Shown in pieces: positions 18,560 to 28,691 of a DNA stretch of 64,000 nt (positions within the stretch are counted from its first letter, which is position 1; the number at the start of each line of letters is the position of its first letter). The stretch spans positions 62,001 through 126,000 of the forward strand of contig NZ_JASJOO010000006.1 in NCBI RefSeq assembly GCF_030070105.1. The letters run 5' to 3'. The notes under the pieces were generated by a model. The model worked only from the letters and a program-made list of their open reading frames with translations. It was not told the DNA's origin and did not search any database. Source of the DNA: Bermanella sp. WJH001 (GTDB taxonomy: Bacteria; Pseudomonadota; Gammaproteobacteria; Pseudomonadales; Oceanobacteraceae). The position numbers were made by a program, and so were the translations under genes.

Positions 18560-20347
18560 TTAAGGGTCAAATTGTTGCAGGTGATTAATGAATTTCTCTT
18601 TGCTGATTTCACCAAGAATATTTGCCTCAGTAATTAACCCACCATCTAGGCCGTAAAATAATAACGCTGGTGGACCAAATAAATTATGTTGCTCTAAAAA
18701 ACGTTTGTGAAAGTCATCGAACGAGGTGATATCAAATTTAATTCGAACAAAGTTTTCAAGTTGAGCTTGCACATCTGGGTCTTTAAATAGTGTATTGCTC
18801 ATGATTTGACATTCAATGCACCAGTCAGCATAAACATCTAAAAACACAATCTTTTCGTTTTGTTTCGCTTGGTTTAATACGTTTGTAAGTTCGGCCTCTT
18901 CGCTTATCGTTTGAAAGAAGCGATCACCTTGCTGCGGTGTTGAGCTAGCTTGTGGTGTTGCAGTGTTTACATTCACAGTGTTGTCACCAATCACCAGCTT
19001 AAACATAAGCACACAGGCAAAAACAAAAGCCAATAAAGCAAAACCTTTAATAACACGTTTTGAAATGCTTTGAGCTGGTTCAAACGCACCTAATACAACG
19101 GCATAAACACTGATGAGAATAATCCAACCTGCCATATAAATTGACTCTGGAATAAAACGGCCCAGTAACCAAAGGGCAACGGCTAATAACAAAACACCAA
19201 AGAAGTATTTAACGCTGTCCATCCACGCCCCTGCTTTTGGTAAAACATAAGCGCCACTGGTGCCAATAATAATCAACGGTAAGCCCATGCCTAAGCCCAG
19301 TGAAAATAATGCAAGACCACCCAATACAGCATCACCGGTTGTACTAATATAAAGTAAAGCACCCGCCAGTGGTGCACTGACACAAGGGCTCACAACGATG
19401 GCACTCAGTGCCCCCATTAGTAACACGCCAATTAAACTGCCACCTTGTTGCTTTTGATTTAAATTATCTAATGGTTCTTGAATGAAGCGGGGTAAACGCA
19501 GTTCAAATAAACCAAACATAGCAAGAGCAAGCATCACAAAGAGTGCGGCAAAGATACTCAGCACCCAAGGCTGTTGCATATAAATTTGAATATTAAAACT
19601 GGCACCAAGCGAGCCCACTAAAACTCCGGCCAGTGCAAATGTAAGGGCCATACCTAAAACATACACACCGGATAAAACAAAACCTTGTTTTGCAGTAAGC
19701 ATTTTTTGCCCTGCAATAATGCTAGAAATAATTGGCATCATAGGCAGTACACAAGGGGTAAACGTTAAGCCCATGCCCAATAATAAAAAGGTAGCGAGAA
19801 TTAATACCAGCCCCGCGCTTTGTAAAAAACCTAAAATACCGCTGGCTTGATCAAGATTGGTTTGTGTTGATGGTGTTTCTGTCTTTGTAGATTTAATCGC
19901 TACAGATTGCTCAAAAGATTGAATATCTACCACGCTGGTTTGTGGTGGGTAACATAACCCAATGGCTTGGTCACAACCTTGGTAGCGCATTTTAAGTTGT
20001 GATGTATTGTCAGGCAGATTTGTTAAGTCTAGTTTTGCAGTGGCGCTATTAAAAAAAACAGCCACGTCACCAAAACTTGGGTCGCTGATAACTTCAGGGG
20101 TTTCAATAAAATTTGCAGAAGCATAAGGGGTTTTATCTAATAGACTAAATTTTAGTTTGTCTTGATATAGGTAAACATTGTCGGCTAATTCGAATGCGAT
20201 AGTGAGCACAGAGCCATCTTGTTCGGTTGTAAATTGAATGGCTTCATGAGCGGGGAGGGGGCCGTCAGTGTCATTTGAAAACAAACCGGCCCAGCTTGAT
20301 GGCGCGGTTAACAAGACAAAGCAAAAAGAGAGAATAAATCGTAGCAT
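18560..20347 (-). CDS. dsbD: Thiol:disulfide interchange protein DsbD
   Basis: DsbD carries electrons from cytoplasmic thioredoxin to periplasmic reductases. The 595-residue protein has a signal peptide, an N-terminal periplasmic domain with the CDQAIGLC cysteine pair (about 120-127), a membrane domain with eight helices and the paired cysteines in TFTPCVLPMMP and VVSPCVSAPLAG, and a C-terminal thioredoxin domain with ADWCIECQ. The active site CIEC replaces the more usual CVAC. The ATG at 20347 gives the signal peptide; the frame open to 20413 would spoil it. Confidence 0.94.
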   Translation of the reverse strand: MLRFILSFCFVLLTAPSSWAGLFSNDTDGPLPAHEAIQFTTEQDGSVLTIAFELADNVYLYQDKLKFSLLDKTPYASANFIETPEVISDPSFGDVAVFFNSATAKLDLTNLPDNTSQLKMRYQGCDQAIGLCYPPQTSVVDIQSFEQSVAIKSTKTETPSTQTNLDQASGILGFLQSAGLVLILATFLLLGMGLTFTPCVLPMMPIISSIIAGQKMLTAKQGFVLSGVYVLGMALTFALAGVLVGSLGASFNIQIYMQQPWVLSIFAALFVMLALAMFGLFELRLPRFIQEPLDNLNQKQQGGSLIGVLLMGALSAIVVSPCVSAPLAGALLYISTTGDAVLGGLALFSLGLGMGLPLIIIGTSGAYVLPKAGAWMDSVKYFFGVLLLAVALWLLGRFIPESIYMAGWIILISVYAVVLGAFEPAQSISKRVIKGFALLAFVFACVLMFKLVIGDNTVNVNTATPQASSTPQQGDRFFQTISEEAELTNVLNQAKQNEKIVFLDVYADWCIECQIMSNTLFKDPDVQAQLENFVRIKFDITSFDDFHKRFLEQHNLFGPPALLFYGLDGGLITEANILGEISKEKFINHLQQFDP

Positions 20348-20435
20348 CGTGGATGTCCCAAATTTTTTATTAAGACAATGATGCTGTAAATAAGTGCCAT
20401 TGCCCAGAGGCAATGGCAGGTTTTAATGAGAGTTG

Positions 20436-21404
20436 TTAACTGCTGCGCGAAAGCGCCATTTCGGCCAAGGCGTGCAATGCTTGTTTGGCTGGGCATTCTG
20501 GTAATACGCTAATGGCAGCTTGGGCTGCATTTACATGATCTCGGGCTTTTTGATTGGTGTAATCAATGGCGCCACAGGCTTGAACGATTTCAATTATTTC
20601 AGCTAAGTTTTCTGTGCCACCTTTACGGATAGCTTGGCGAATCAATTGCACTTGTTCGGCTGTGCCATTTTGCATGGTATAGATAAGTGGCAGGGTAGGT
20701 TTGCCTTCGGCAAGGTCGTCGCCCACGTTTTTGCCTAGCTCTGCTGCGTTGCCTACATAATCCAGTACGTCATCAACCAGTTGAAAGGCCATGCCAGTAT
20801 GGTGGCCATATAAGCGCAGCGCTTCTTCTTGCTCAGGAGTGGCGTTGGCCAGAACGGCACCAGAATGGGAGCTGGCTTCAAATAACATGGCGGTTTTGCC
20901 TTCAATAACGGCCATGTATTGCTCTTCACTTACATCCGGATTTTTTACATTCATCAACTGCATGACTTCGCCTTCGGCGATAACACGAGTCGATTTAGAC
21001 AGGATATCCATGATTTTCAAAGAGCCTAGCTCAACCATCATTTCAAATGCGCGGCTATATAAAAAGTCACCAACCAGTACGCTTGGAGCGTTGCCCCATT
21101 TGGCGTTAGCTGTGGCTTTGCCACGGCGTAGATCAGAAGTATCAACCACGTCATCGTGTAATAAGGTTGCGGTGTGCAGAAATTCAATAATGGCCGCTAA
21201 AAGGGCGTGATCTTGTTTGTCATAAGAAAGTGATTTGCTTGCCAAAAGTACTAAAAGCGGGCGCATGCGCTTGCCGCCACTTTCGATGATGTGCTGGCCT
21301 ATTTTAACTACCAATGGAACATCGCTGCTGAGTTGCTCTAAAATCAGCTGGTTAACTTGCTGGAAGTCCTGTTCTACTACTTGATATATGTCTTTTACTA
21401 GCAT
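20436..21404 (-). CDS. ispB: Octaprenyl diphosphate synthase
   Basis: IspB makes the polyprenyl side chain of ubiquinone from farnesyl diphosphate and IPP. The 322-residue protein has the two aspartate-rich motifs of trans-prenyltransferases: LLHDDVVDTSDLRRG (first, DDxxD) and QLVDDVLDYVG (second), and the early GGKRMRPLL motif. It is divergent from rplU, the standard gammaproteobacterial arrangement. It lies 88 bp upstream of dsbD on the same strand. Confidence 0.95.
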   Translation of the reverse strand: MLVKDIYQVVEQDFQQVNQLILEQLSSDVPLVVKIGQHIIESGGKRMRPLLVLLASKSLSYDKQDHALLAAIIEFLHTATLLHDDVVDTSDLRRGKATANAKWGNAPSVLVGDFLYSRAFEMMVELGSLKIMDILSKSTRVIAEGEVMQLMNVKNPDVSEEQYMAVIEGKTAMLFEASSHSGAVLANATPEQEEALRLYGHHTGMAFQLVDDVLDYVGNAAELGKNVGDDLAEGKPTLPLIYTMQNGTAEQVQLIRQAIRKGGTENLAEIIEIVQACGAIDYTNQKARDHVNAAQAAISVLPECPAKQALHALAEMALSRSS

Positions 21405-21540
21405 GGGTGAATCACTTTCCTCAAGGAGGCCGCTATCCTAATGAGTAGGGCTAAAAGAGGCAAGAAAACAGCCTAAATTGTCGCTAATTTCAGCCTTTAA
21501 AGCGGTAAATCGCCGAGCTGGGTTCGAAACTCGTAAATCT

Positions 21541-21569
21541 TTGCTTATTCTACTTGCTTGCTATATAAT
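21541..21569 (+). promoter_or_regulatory. Sigma-70 promoter of rplU-rpmA
   Basis: TTGCTT and a perfect TATAAT stand 17 bp apart, about 170 bp upstream of rplU. A C/G-rich stretch (CCGCGGCC) follows the -10 box, as in growth-controlled ribosomal promoters with a discriminator. Confidence 0.75.
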
Positions 21570-21574
21570 CCGCG

Positions 21575-21742
21575 GCCGACTTGTAGTGCATTAAATGTAC
21601 ATGGTCCGCTCCCTACCATAGAGCTTCAAAGCGAGGTTCATAGAAGTAGGCGCCATCAGCCCGAAAGGGTGGCAACAAAGCAGCAACCGATAGACAAGCG
21701 ATATTGATTGGCTCAAGCCATTAAAGCTCTTTGGAGAGAAAC
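21575..21742 (+). promoter_or_regulatory. Structured 5' leader of rplU
   Basis: About 165 transcribed bases lie between the promoter and rplU. They hold a compact hairpin at 21652-21673: GCCA and CCC arms pair with GGG and TGGC around a GAAA tetraloop with a four-base bulge. Ribosomal protein operons often carry such leaders for feedback by their product, but I cannot match this one to a named family. Confidence 0.45.
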
Positions 21743-22054
21743 ATGTACGCAGTTATCGTAACTGGCGGTAAGCAATACCGCGTTGAAGAGGGTCAAACCC
21801 TTAAAGTTGAAAAAATTGAAACTGCAACTGGCGAATCTGTTCAATTGGACAAAGTTTTGCTAGTTGGCAACGGCGACGACGTTAAAATCGGTCAGCCTGT
21901 TGTTGAAGGTGCTAAAGTGACTGCAGAAGTCGTAGCTCATGGTCGTCACAAAAAAGTGAAAATCATCAAGTTCCGTCGTCGTAAGCACTCTATGAAGCAA
22001 ATGGGCCACCGTCAGTGGTTCACTGAACTGAAAATTACTGGCATTTCTGCTTAA
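21743..22054 (+). CDS. rplU: 50S ribosomal protein L21
   Basis: L21 binds 23S rRNA in the large subunit. The 103-residue protein begins [18 protein letters not shown] and has the C-terminal signature [19 protein letters not shown]. The ATG at 21743 has GGAGAG upstream; the open frame to 21731 adds four unsupported residues. It is followed by rpmA and obgE, the near-universal order. Confidence 0.97.
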   Translation: MYAVIVTGGKQYRVEEGQTLKVEKIETATGESVQLDKVLLVGNGDDVKIGQPVVEGAKVTAEVVAHGRHKKVKIIKFRRRKHSMKQMGHRQWFTELKITGISA

Positions 22055-22162
22055 TTTTCAAAGAATTGAACGGCATTAACCCAATAGCGGGTTAACGCAA
22101 ACACTAATTAAAAGCTGTATATATTGTTGGTGACGGTGATATATCAGTGAAGGAGAAAAGGC

Positions 22163-22423
22163 ATGGCTCACAAGAAAGCCGGTGGTTCTACCCGTAACGG
22201 TCGTGATTCCCAGAGTAAACGCTTAGGTGTAAAAGCCTTCGGTGGTCAGTTTGTTAAAGCTGGTTCTATCATTGTTCGTCAGCGCGGCACTAAAGTGCAC
22301 CCTGGTGACAATGTAGGTTGTGGTAAAGACCACACTCTATTCGCGAAAGCCGATGGTTTCGTGAAGTTCGAGCAAAAAGGTCGCATTTTCCGTAAGCAAG
22401 TTAGCATTGTAGCTTCTAACTAA
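22163..22423 (+). CDS. rpmA: 50S ribosomal protein L27
   Basis: L27 reaches into the peptidyl-transferase centre. The 86-residue protein starts [20 protein letters not shown], with the short N-terminus of gammaproteobacteria that needs no cleavage, and has the [22 protein letters not shown] core. AAGGAG precedes the ATG by about 9 bases. A terminator follows about 45 bp after the stop codon. Confidence 0.97.
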   Translation: MAHKKAGGSTRNGRDSQSKRLGVKAFGGQFVKAGSIIVRQRGTKVHPGDNVGCGKDHTLFAKADGFVKFEQKGRIFRKQVSIVASN

Positions 22424-22466
22424 TACGGCCTTAAAAACTGGAAACCAAGCACGCTTGGCTCCAGTC

Positions 22467-22502
22467 AAAAAGCTCTGTTGCTTAAGGCACAGGGCTTTTT
22501 TT
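22467..22502 (+). terminator. Terminator after rpmA
   Basis: AAAAAGCTCTG pairs with CAGGGCTTTTTT (one G-T pair) around a loop that can itself fold (TGC/GCA), followed by seven T. A smaller hairpin (CCAAGC/GCTTGG) lies just upstream. It separates rplU-rpmA from obgE, so obgE probably has its own promoter or depends on readthrough. Confidence 0.7.
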
Positions 22503-22524
22503 AATTGCAGCTCGTGCTTTTTAG

Positions 22525-23850
<1,326 letters not shown>

Positions 23851-23875
23851 TTTGAAACCCTGCAGTTAGAATCGG

Positions 23876-23925
23876 TCGTGGGGTTGCATGCCCCGCTTTC
23901 GAAAAAAGTGTTTTGGGTATTGCTG
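23876..23925. repeat. Single copy of the GCATGCCCCG palindromic repeat
   Basis: GTGGGGTTGCATGCCCCGC followed by an AGTGTTTTGGGTAT-like tail matches the repeats downstream of kdsA (44157-44310) and, in its tail, those at 49.3-49.5 kb. The GGGGTTGCATGCCCC part can form a hairpin. Confidence 0.6.
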
Positions 23926-23937
23926 GCGACCAGCTAG

Positions 23938-24290
23938 TAGGATGGGTTAGAGATGAGAGCAACGAATCTCGAAACCCATCAAATTGATACATGTAGGAGG
24001 TTGCCTCGCGCCCGACCTCAATCGAAGTTAATCCTCAACTTAAAAAGTAAGCGTCTGCTTGCAGGCGATCGGTTGGTAAAGCGGGTAAAAATGAGAGTAA
24101 CGAAGCTCGAAACCATGAAATTCATACCTGTAGGAGGGTGCCCCGCGCCCGACCTCAACTGAAGTTAATCCTCAACTTAAAAAGTAAGCGTCTGCTTGCA
24201 GGCGATCGGCTGGTAAAGCGGGTATAAATGAGAGTAACGAATCTCGAAACCATGAAATTCATACCTGTAGGAGGGTGCCCCGCGCCCGAT
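23938..24290. repeat. 137-bp tandem repeat array, about 2.5 copies
   Basis: The unit contains ATGAGAGTAACGAA, CTGTAGGAGGGTGCC and AAAGTAAGCGTCTGCTTGCA segments. Copies of the GTAGGAGG element start at 23993, 24130 and 24267, spaced exactly 137 bp; the ATGAGAG element recurs at 23953, 24091 and 24228. The array begins with the GATGGGTTA element that is also found near 61.3 and 63.1 kb. It fills the gap between obgE and proB and codes for nothing convincing. Confidence 0.85.
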
Positions 24291-24366
24291 AAACCAAAAA
24301 CTTATTTATAGCCTACCCTTAATCTATTAAGATTAGCCCACATCAAAACAGACCAAATCAAAACAC

Positions 24367-25485
24367 ATGTCCAGAGAAGCACTAACCAGCGCCAAACGCA
24401 TCGTCATTAAAATTGGGAGTGCATTACTCACCAACGATGGCGCGGGTCTAGACAAACAAGGCATCGCCAACTGGGTAGACCAAATCGCAGCCCTTAAACA
24501 GCAAGGTGTCGAAGTGATTCTTGTCTCCTCTGGCTCAGTAGCCGAAGGCATGACACGCCTAGGCTGGAAAAAACGCCCAAGCGCATTGCATGAACTACAA
24601 GCCGCTGCCGCAGTAGGGCAAATGGGTTTAGTGCAATGTTATGAAAGTAACTTTGCACGTCATGAATACCTCACCGCCCAAGTATTATTAACCCACGCCG
24701 ATTTAAGTAACCGTAACCGTTACCTAAACGCCCGCTCAGCCATTCGCACGTTAATTGATTTAGGCGTGGTGCCCATCATCAATGAAAACGATACCGTCAT
24801 TACCGATGAAATCCGTTTTGGTGATAACGACACCCTAGGTGCCTTGGTTGCCAATTTAATAGAGGCGGATGCGTTAATCATACTTACCGACCAAGATGGC
24901 CTATTCACCGCCGACCCACGCATTGATAAAACCGCCACACTAATTGAAAGCGCCCGCGCAGAAGACCCAATGATACAAGCCATGGCCGGAGACGGTGGCG
25001 CATTAGGGCGCGGTGGCATGATCACCAAAGTACGGGCAGGTCGATTAGCAGCTCGTAGCGGCGCATGTTCTGTCATTGTCGGCGGTCGCATTGAAAACGT
25101 ATTAACTCGGCTTTATCAAGGTGAAAGTCTAGGTACTTTACTAATCAGCGACCAAGAACCCATGGCCGCGCGCAAACAATGGATCGCAGGGCATTTACAA
25201 ACACGCGGTGAAATTACTTTAGATGACGGTGCTGTAAAAGCATTAACCCAAGGTGGTAAAAGTCTATTGCCAGTGGGTGCAGTAGCCGTAAGTGGTCACT
25301 TTGGGCGTGGTGAAGTAGTGGCCTGTGTTAATCAAACTGGGCAAATCATTGCCAAAGGTTTGAGTAATTACAGCGCATTAGAAACTCAAAAAATTCTTAA
25401 AAAAGACAGTAAAGACATTATGAATATTTTGGGTTACATGGATGAGCCAGAGCTCATACACCGAGACAACTTGGTGTTGGTTTAA
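24367..25485 (+). CDS. proB: Glutamate 5-kinase
   Basis: ProB phosphorylates glutamate, the first and feedback-inhibited step of proline synthesis. The 372-residue protein has the amino-acid kinase domain ([42 protein letters not shown]) and a C-terminal PUA domain (about 275-365). Both the kinase and PUA parts are complete. It follows obgE as in many gammaproteobacteria, here separated by a repeat array. Confidence 0.95.
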   Translation: MSREALTSAKRIVIKIGSALLTNDGAGLDKQGIANWVDQIAALKQQGVEVILVSSGSVAEGMTRLGWKKRPSALHELQAAAAVGQMGLVQCYESNFARHEYLTAQVLLTHADLSNRNRYLNARSAIRTLIDLGVVPIINENDTVITDEIRFGDNDTLGALVANLIEADALIILTDQDGLFTADPRIDKTATLIESARAEDPMIQAMAGDGGALGRGGMITKVRAGRLAARSGACSVIVGGRIENVLTRLYQGESLGTLLISDQEPMAARKQWIAGHLQTRGEITLDDGAVKALTQGGKSLLPVGAVAVSGHFGRGEVVACVNQTGQIIAKGLSNYSALETQKILKKDSKDIMNILGYMDEPELIHRDNLVLV

Positions 25486-25508
25486 TCTTTCAACTTGAAG
25501 TACATAGA

Positions 25509-25533
25509 AGCAGCCAATGGCTGCTTTTTTTTT
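25509..25533 (+). terminator. Terminator after proB
   Basis: AGCAGCC pairs with GGCTGCT around AAT and is followed by about nine T, 24 bp after the proB stop. Confidence 0.85.
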
Positions 25534-26253
25534 GCTTTGAAAAGAGTTGATTTATTTAAATATCATGCAGTTTCTATTCGGTTTAAATTGATGATAAAGC
25601 TAAGAATTATTGCATTGAATTGATAAAAAAGTGCTATGGGATGATCCATTTTCTGATCTTAAGGTTCATTAATATTGCATTCAGTGTATCGAGTTTAATG
25701 TTTATTTGTAAATGATAGGGAGCTTAAGTCTTAGGTGGTTCAAAGTGATTTTTAGAGAGGTGAGGTGTAAATAAGACAGTAAAATTTGTATGAAAAACAA
25801 TCAGCGTGTCTTTTTTTAGTGAGGTTGTTCACAAAAATAGGGTGTGCAAATAGAAGATAAGTGTGTTTTTTGTTCGATTTTGTGGCCTGTGGATTATTTA
25901 ATTTGTTTGAATTTGCACAAAAATATTCCACCATAATTTAGAAAGTATGGGCAATACTGGTGCAAGTAATTGAGGGTTGTTTTCTTTTTGAGCAGTAGTG
26001 TAAGCATTATCTTACACTGTTATAGGCTGATAAATTAATATGCTAAAAGTGTTGTTTAATTGTTACCTTTTCGTTTGAAGTGTAATTTTTTGAAACTATA
26101 ATGCCAGCATTAAATTTATGAACTGCCGATCAATGTCTTCTCAAGGAGATTGCGCGAAGCTGATCTGTATTAATCATTCTATTTTCGTAGATAAGTACAA
26201 TATTAAATAATTGATATTGAAGTACTGCGGATTCATCATTGACGAGATATAAC
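25534..26253. other. Long A/T-rich intergenic region upstream of the capsule locus
   Basis: About 720 bp without a credible gene separates proB from kpsF. It is strongly A/T-rich, which suits a regulatory region silenced by H-NS-like proteins. A good promoter sits at 26075-26102. I looked for the ops/JUMPstart core GGCGGTAG that recruits RfaH in E. coli group 2 capsule operons and did not see it. The small frames that remain open here look random. Confidence 0.55.
26075..26102 (+). promoter_or_regulatory. Sigma-70-like promoter of the capsule locus
   Basis: TTGAAG and a perfect TATAAT are 16 bp apart, about 150 bp before kpsF. This gives a long 5' untranslated leader. It is the best match in the 720-bp gap and probably drives kpsF-kpsM-kpsT-kpsE-kpsD. 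Confidence 0.6.
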
Positions 26254-27231
26254 ATGGCTGTTGTTTTAAACTCAATCAAAGCTACCCCTTCATTAAAACA
26301 ATCTGTTGTTGAGGCTCATAACTCCGTTTTAGAGCAAAGCCGTCAGATTCAACGTTTAGCTCAGTTTATCGATGAACAGTTTAGATTAGCGGTTGACGCT
26401 ATTCATAAATGCAAAGGCCGTTTGATTATTTCTGGCATGGGTAAATCAGGCTTAATCGGTAAAAAAATCGCTGCCACTATGGCGTCCACTGGAACATCGT
26501 CTTTTTATGTGCATCCGGGAGAAGCATTTCATGGTGACTTAGGGATGATTCGACCAGAAGATATCGTACTGTTAATTACTAACAGTGGAGAGACAGACGA
26601 AGTAATCAAATTAATTCCATCTCTAAAGAATTTTGGTAATACCATCATTGGTATGACGGGCAAGATGGACAGTACGTTAGCCCAATATGCAGATATTACG
26701 CTTAATGTCTCAGTAGAGCGTGAAGTTTGTCCTAATAACTTAGCCCCTACTGCGTCCACCACTGCGACACTAGTAATGGGTGATGCACTTGCTGTAGCGC
26801 TGATTCACATGAGTGATTTTAAACCAATGGACTTTGCCATGTTTCACCCAGGTGGCAGCCTAGGCAGAAAACTATTAACCAAAGTGAAAGATGTCATGGT
26901 GAAAAGTGATTTACCGTTTGTTAATCCTGATGACACCATGCACAGCGTTATTATGACCATGACAAACAGCCGCTTAGGTTTAGCCATGGTGATGGAAGAC
27001 GATGAATTAATTGGTGTCATTACAGATGGAGACTTACGTAGAGCCTTGGCCGAAGGGGTTGATTTAAAAGTCGCCACAGCTAAGCAAACCATGTCATTTG
27101 CACCTATCACAATTAAAGAAGAGGCCATGGTTGCTGATGGTGAAGAGCAAATGCGTGCAGCGCAGATTAAGCAAATCATTGTTAAAAATAGTGAAGATCG
27201 TGTAACAGGTGTATTAGAGTTTTTTCAATAA
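26254..27231 (+). CDS. kpsF: Arabinose-5-phosphate isomerase KpsF/KdsD
   Basis: KpsF converts ribulose 5-phosphate to arabinose 5-phosphate, the sugar precursor of Kdo. The 325-residue protein has an N-terminal SIS domain (GMGKSGLIGKKIAATMASTG at about 60-80, ITNSGETDEV) and two CBS domains (about 205-325). Its place at the head of the capsule genes marks it as the capsule copy; a housekeeping kdsD would lie elsewhere. The in-frame TTG at 26239 is a weaker start choice than ATG 26254. Confidence 0.93.
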   Translation: MAVVLNSIKATPSLKQSVVEAHNSVLEQSRQIQRLAQFIDEQFRLAVDAIHKCKGRLIISGMGKSGLIGKKIAATMASTGTSSFYVHPGEAFHGDLGMIRPEDIVLLITNSGETDEVIKLIPSLKNFGNTIIGMTGKMDSTLAQYADITLNVSVEREVCPNNLAPTASTTATLVMGDALAVALIHMSDFKPMDFAMFHPGGSLGRKLLTKVKDVMVKSDLPFVNPDDTMHSVIMTMTNSRLGLAMVMEDDELIGVITDGDLRRALAEGVDLKVATAKQTMSFAPITIKEEAMVADGEEQMRAAQIKQIIVKNSEDRVTGVLEFFQ

Positions 27232-27237
27232 ACTATT

Positions 27238-28023
27238 ATGGCGCTTAATAAAAGAAACTCCTTCCAAATAGCTCGAGATACAATAAATGCATTATTGATG
27301 CGAGAACTAAAAACTCGTTTTGGAGTGTCTAAGCTTGGATACTTTTGGGCAGTAGTTGAGCCAGTGGCTCAAGTGGCAATATTGGCGATATTGTTCACTC
27401 TAATTGGAAGAAATAGCGTATCAGGTGTTCCAGTTGCACTGTTTTTGATATCTGGAGTTATGCCATTTAAGACTTTCGGCAAGACTCTAACACAGCTATC
27501 AAGTGCAATATCTTCGAATAAGGCGTTGTTAGCATACAGACAAGTTAGCCCAATAGACCCCATTCTAACTAGGCTGATAATTGAAGTGGCCACATTTTTT
27601 ATAGTATATGTCATTATCCTCCTATCTATGTTTTGGCTGGGGTTTGATGTCTGGCCACAAAATTTATTAGGTTTAATTTCCGCTTCATTGCTTTTGATCT
27701 TGTTGGCGCTTGGCTTGGCATTATGTGTGACTTGTGGGTCATTATATTGGGGGGATGCGGGGAAGATAGTTGCTTTAATAATGAGGCCAATGTTTTTTAT
27801 ATCTGGAATATTTTATTGTGCAACTATGATTCCTGCAAAGTATTGGTATTTATTTTCGTGGAATCCAGTATTTCATGCAATCGAGCTTAGCCGAGCTTCA
27901 TTTTTTTACAATTATGAGACACCTATTGGAAGTTGGAGTTATCTAGCATTAATAACACTTTGTTTTGTGACGTTTGGACTTATGCTCTATAGAATTAATC
28001 GACAAAAATTTGTAAGTATATGA
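27238..28023 (+). CDS. kpsM: Capsule ABC transporter permease KpsM
   Basis: KpsM is the inner-membrane channel that exports lipid-linked capsule polymer, working as a dimer with KpsT. The 261-residue protein has six membrane helices and the ABC-2 family marks ELKTRFGVSKLGYFWAVVEP at the N-terminus and RPMFFISGIFY in the last third. It overlaps kpsT by 4 bp (ATGA). From here the DNA becomes clearly A/T-richer than the flanks. Confidence 0.94.
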   Translation: MALNKRNSFQIARDTINALLMRELKTRFGVSKLGYFWAVVEPVAQVAILAILFTLIGRNSVSGVPVALFLISGVMPFKTFGKTLTQLSSAISSNKALLAYRQVSPIDPILTRLIIEVATFFIVYVIILLSMFWLGFDVWPQNLLGLISASLLLILLALGLALCVTCGSLYWGDAGKIVALIMRPMFFISGIFYCATMIPAKYWYLFSWNPVFHAIELSRASFFYNYETPIGSWSYLALITLCFVTFGLMLYRINRQKFVSI

Positions 28024-28691
28024 TTGAATTTAAAAATGTATCAAAATTTTATACTACTAAACAAGGTCGTAGATATATTTTTAAATCTTTAAATTTGTCT
28101 ATTCCAACAGATGTAAATATTGCCGTTTTAGGGCCGAATGGCGTTGGTAAGTCAACTCTCATTAGGCTGCTTGGTGGTGCCGATATACCTAATAGTGGGG
28201 AGATATTGTCAGATAAAAAAATATCATGGCCACTAGGTTTGCAGGGGGGGCTGCAGGGAAGTATGAGTGGGCGAGAGAACTCTCGCTTTGTTGCTCGTAT
28301 TCATGGCTTTCAAGAGACCCGAGAAATAGAAAGGAAGGTTGAAAAGTTCGCCGATATTGGTAGCTATTTTGATGAACCTGTTAAGACATACTCTAGTGGT
28401 ATGCGTTCAAGGGTTACATTTGGCTTAACAATGGCGTTTGATTTTGATTTTGATGTTTTATTAATTGATGAGATCAGAGCTGTTGGAGATAAAAACTTTA
28501 AGCAAAAAAGTGCAAGACTGCTAAAAGAAAAGCTTCATAAGACTAAATTAATAATGGTTAGTCATAGTATGAGTGAGCTTAGGAAGTATTGTCAGGCGGG
28601 AATATTAATAAGGGATCAATCCCTCATATATTACTCAAATATTGAAGACGCAATAGAAGAATACGAAAAAGAATATGTCAGAACCTGCTAG
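28020..28691 (+). CDS. kpsT: Capsule ABC transporter ATPase KpsT
   Basis: KpsT powers export through KpsM. The 223-residue protein has Walker A GPNGVGKST (about 40), the signature YSSGMRSRVTFGL (about 125), Walker B DVLLIDE (about 151) and the switch His in MVSHSMSE. Length is as usual for KpsT. A run of seven G lies in the coding sequence at 28244-28250. It overlaps kpsM by 4 bp and kpsE by 17 bp. Confidence 0.95.
   Translation: MIEFKNVSKFYTTKQGRRYIFKSLNLSIPTDVNIAVLGPNGVGKSTLIRLLGGADIPNSGEILSDKKISWPLGLQGGLQGSMSGRENSRFVARIHGFQETREIERKVEKFADIGSYFDEPVKTYSSGMRSRVTFGLTMAFDFDFDVLLIDEIRAVGDKNFKQKSARLLKEKLHKTKLIMVSHSMSELRKYCQAGILIRDQSLIYYSNIEDAIEEYEKEYVRTC

Noticed and set aside
23953-24162. 69-residue frame between obgE and proB
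   Set aside because: It is a translation of the 137-bp repeat array with the same peptide recurring; no support as a gene.
25752-25934. 60-residue minus-strand frame in the gap before kpsF
   Set aside because: No ribosome site, no recognisable domain and random-looking composition in A/T-rich DNA.
26103-26253. RfaH ops/JUMPstart element in the capsule leader
   Set aside because: The core GGCGGTAG was not found on either strand in the leader.
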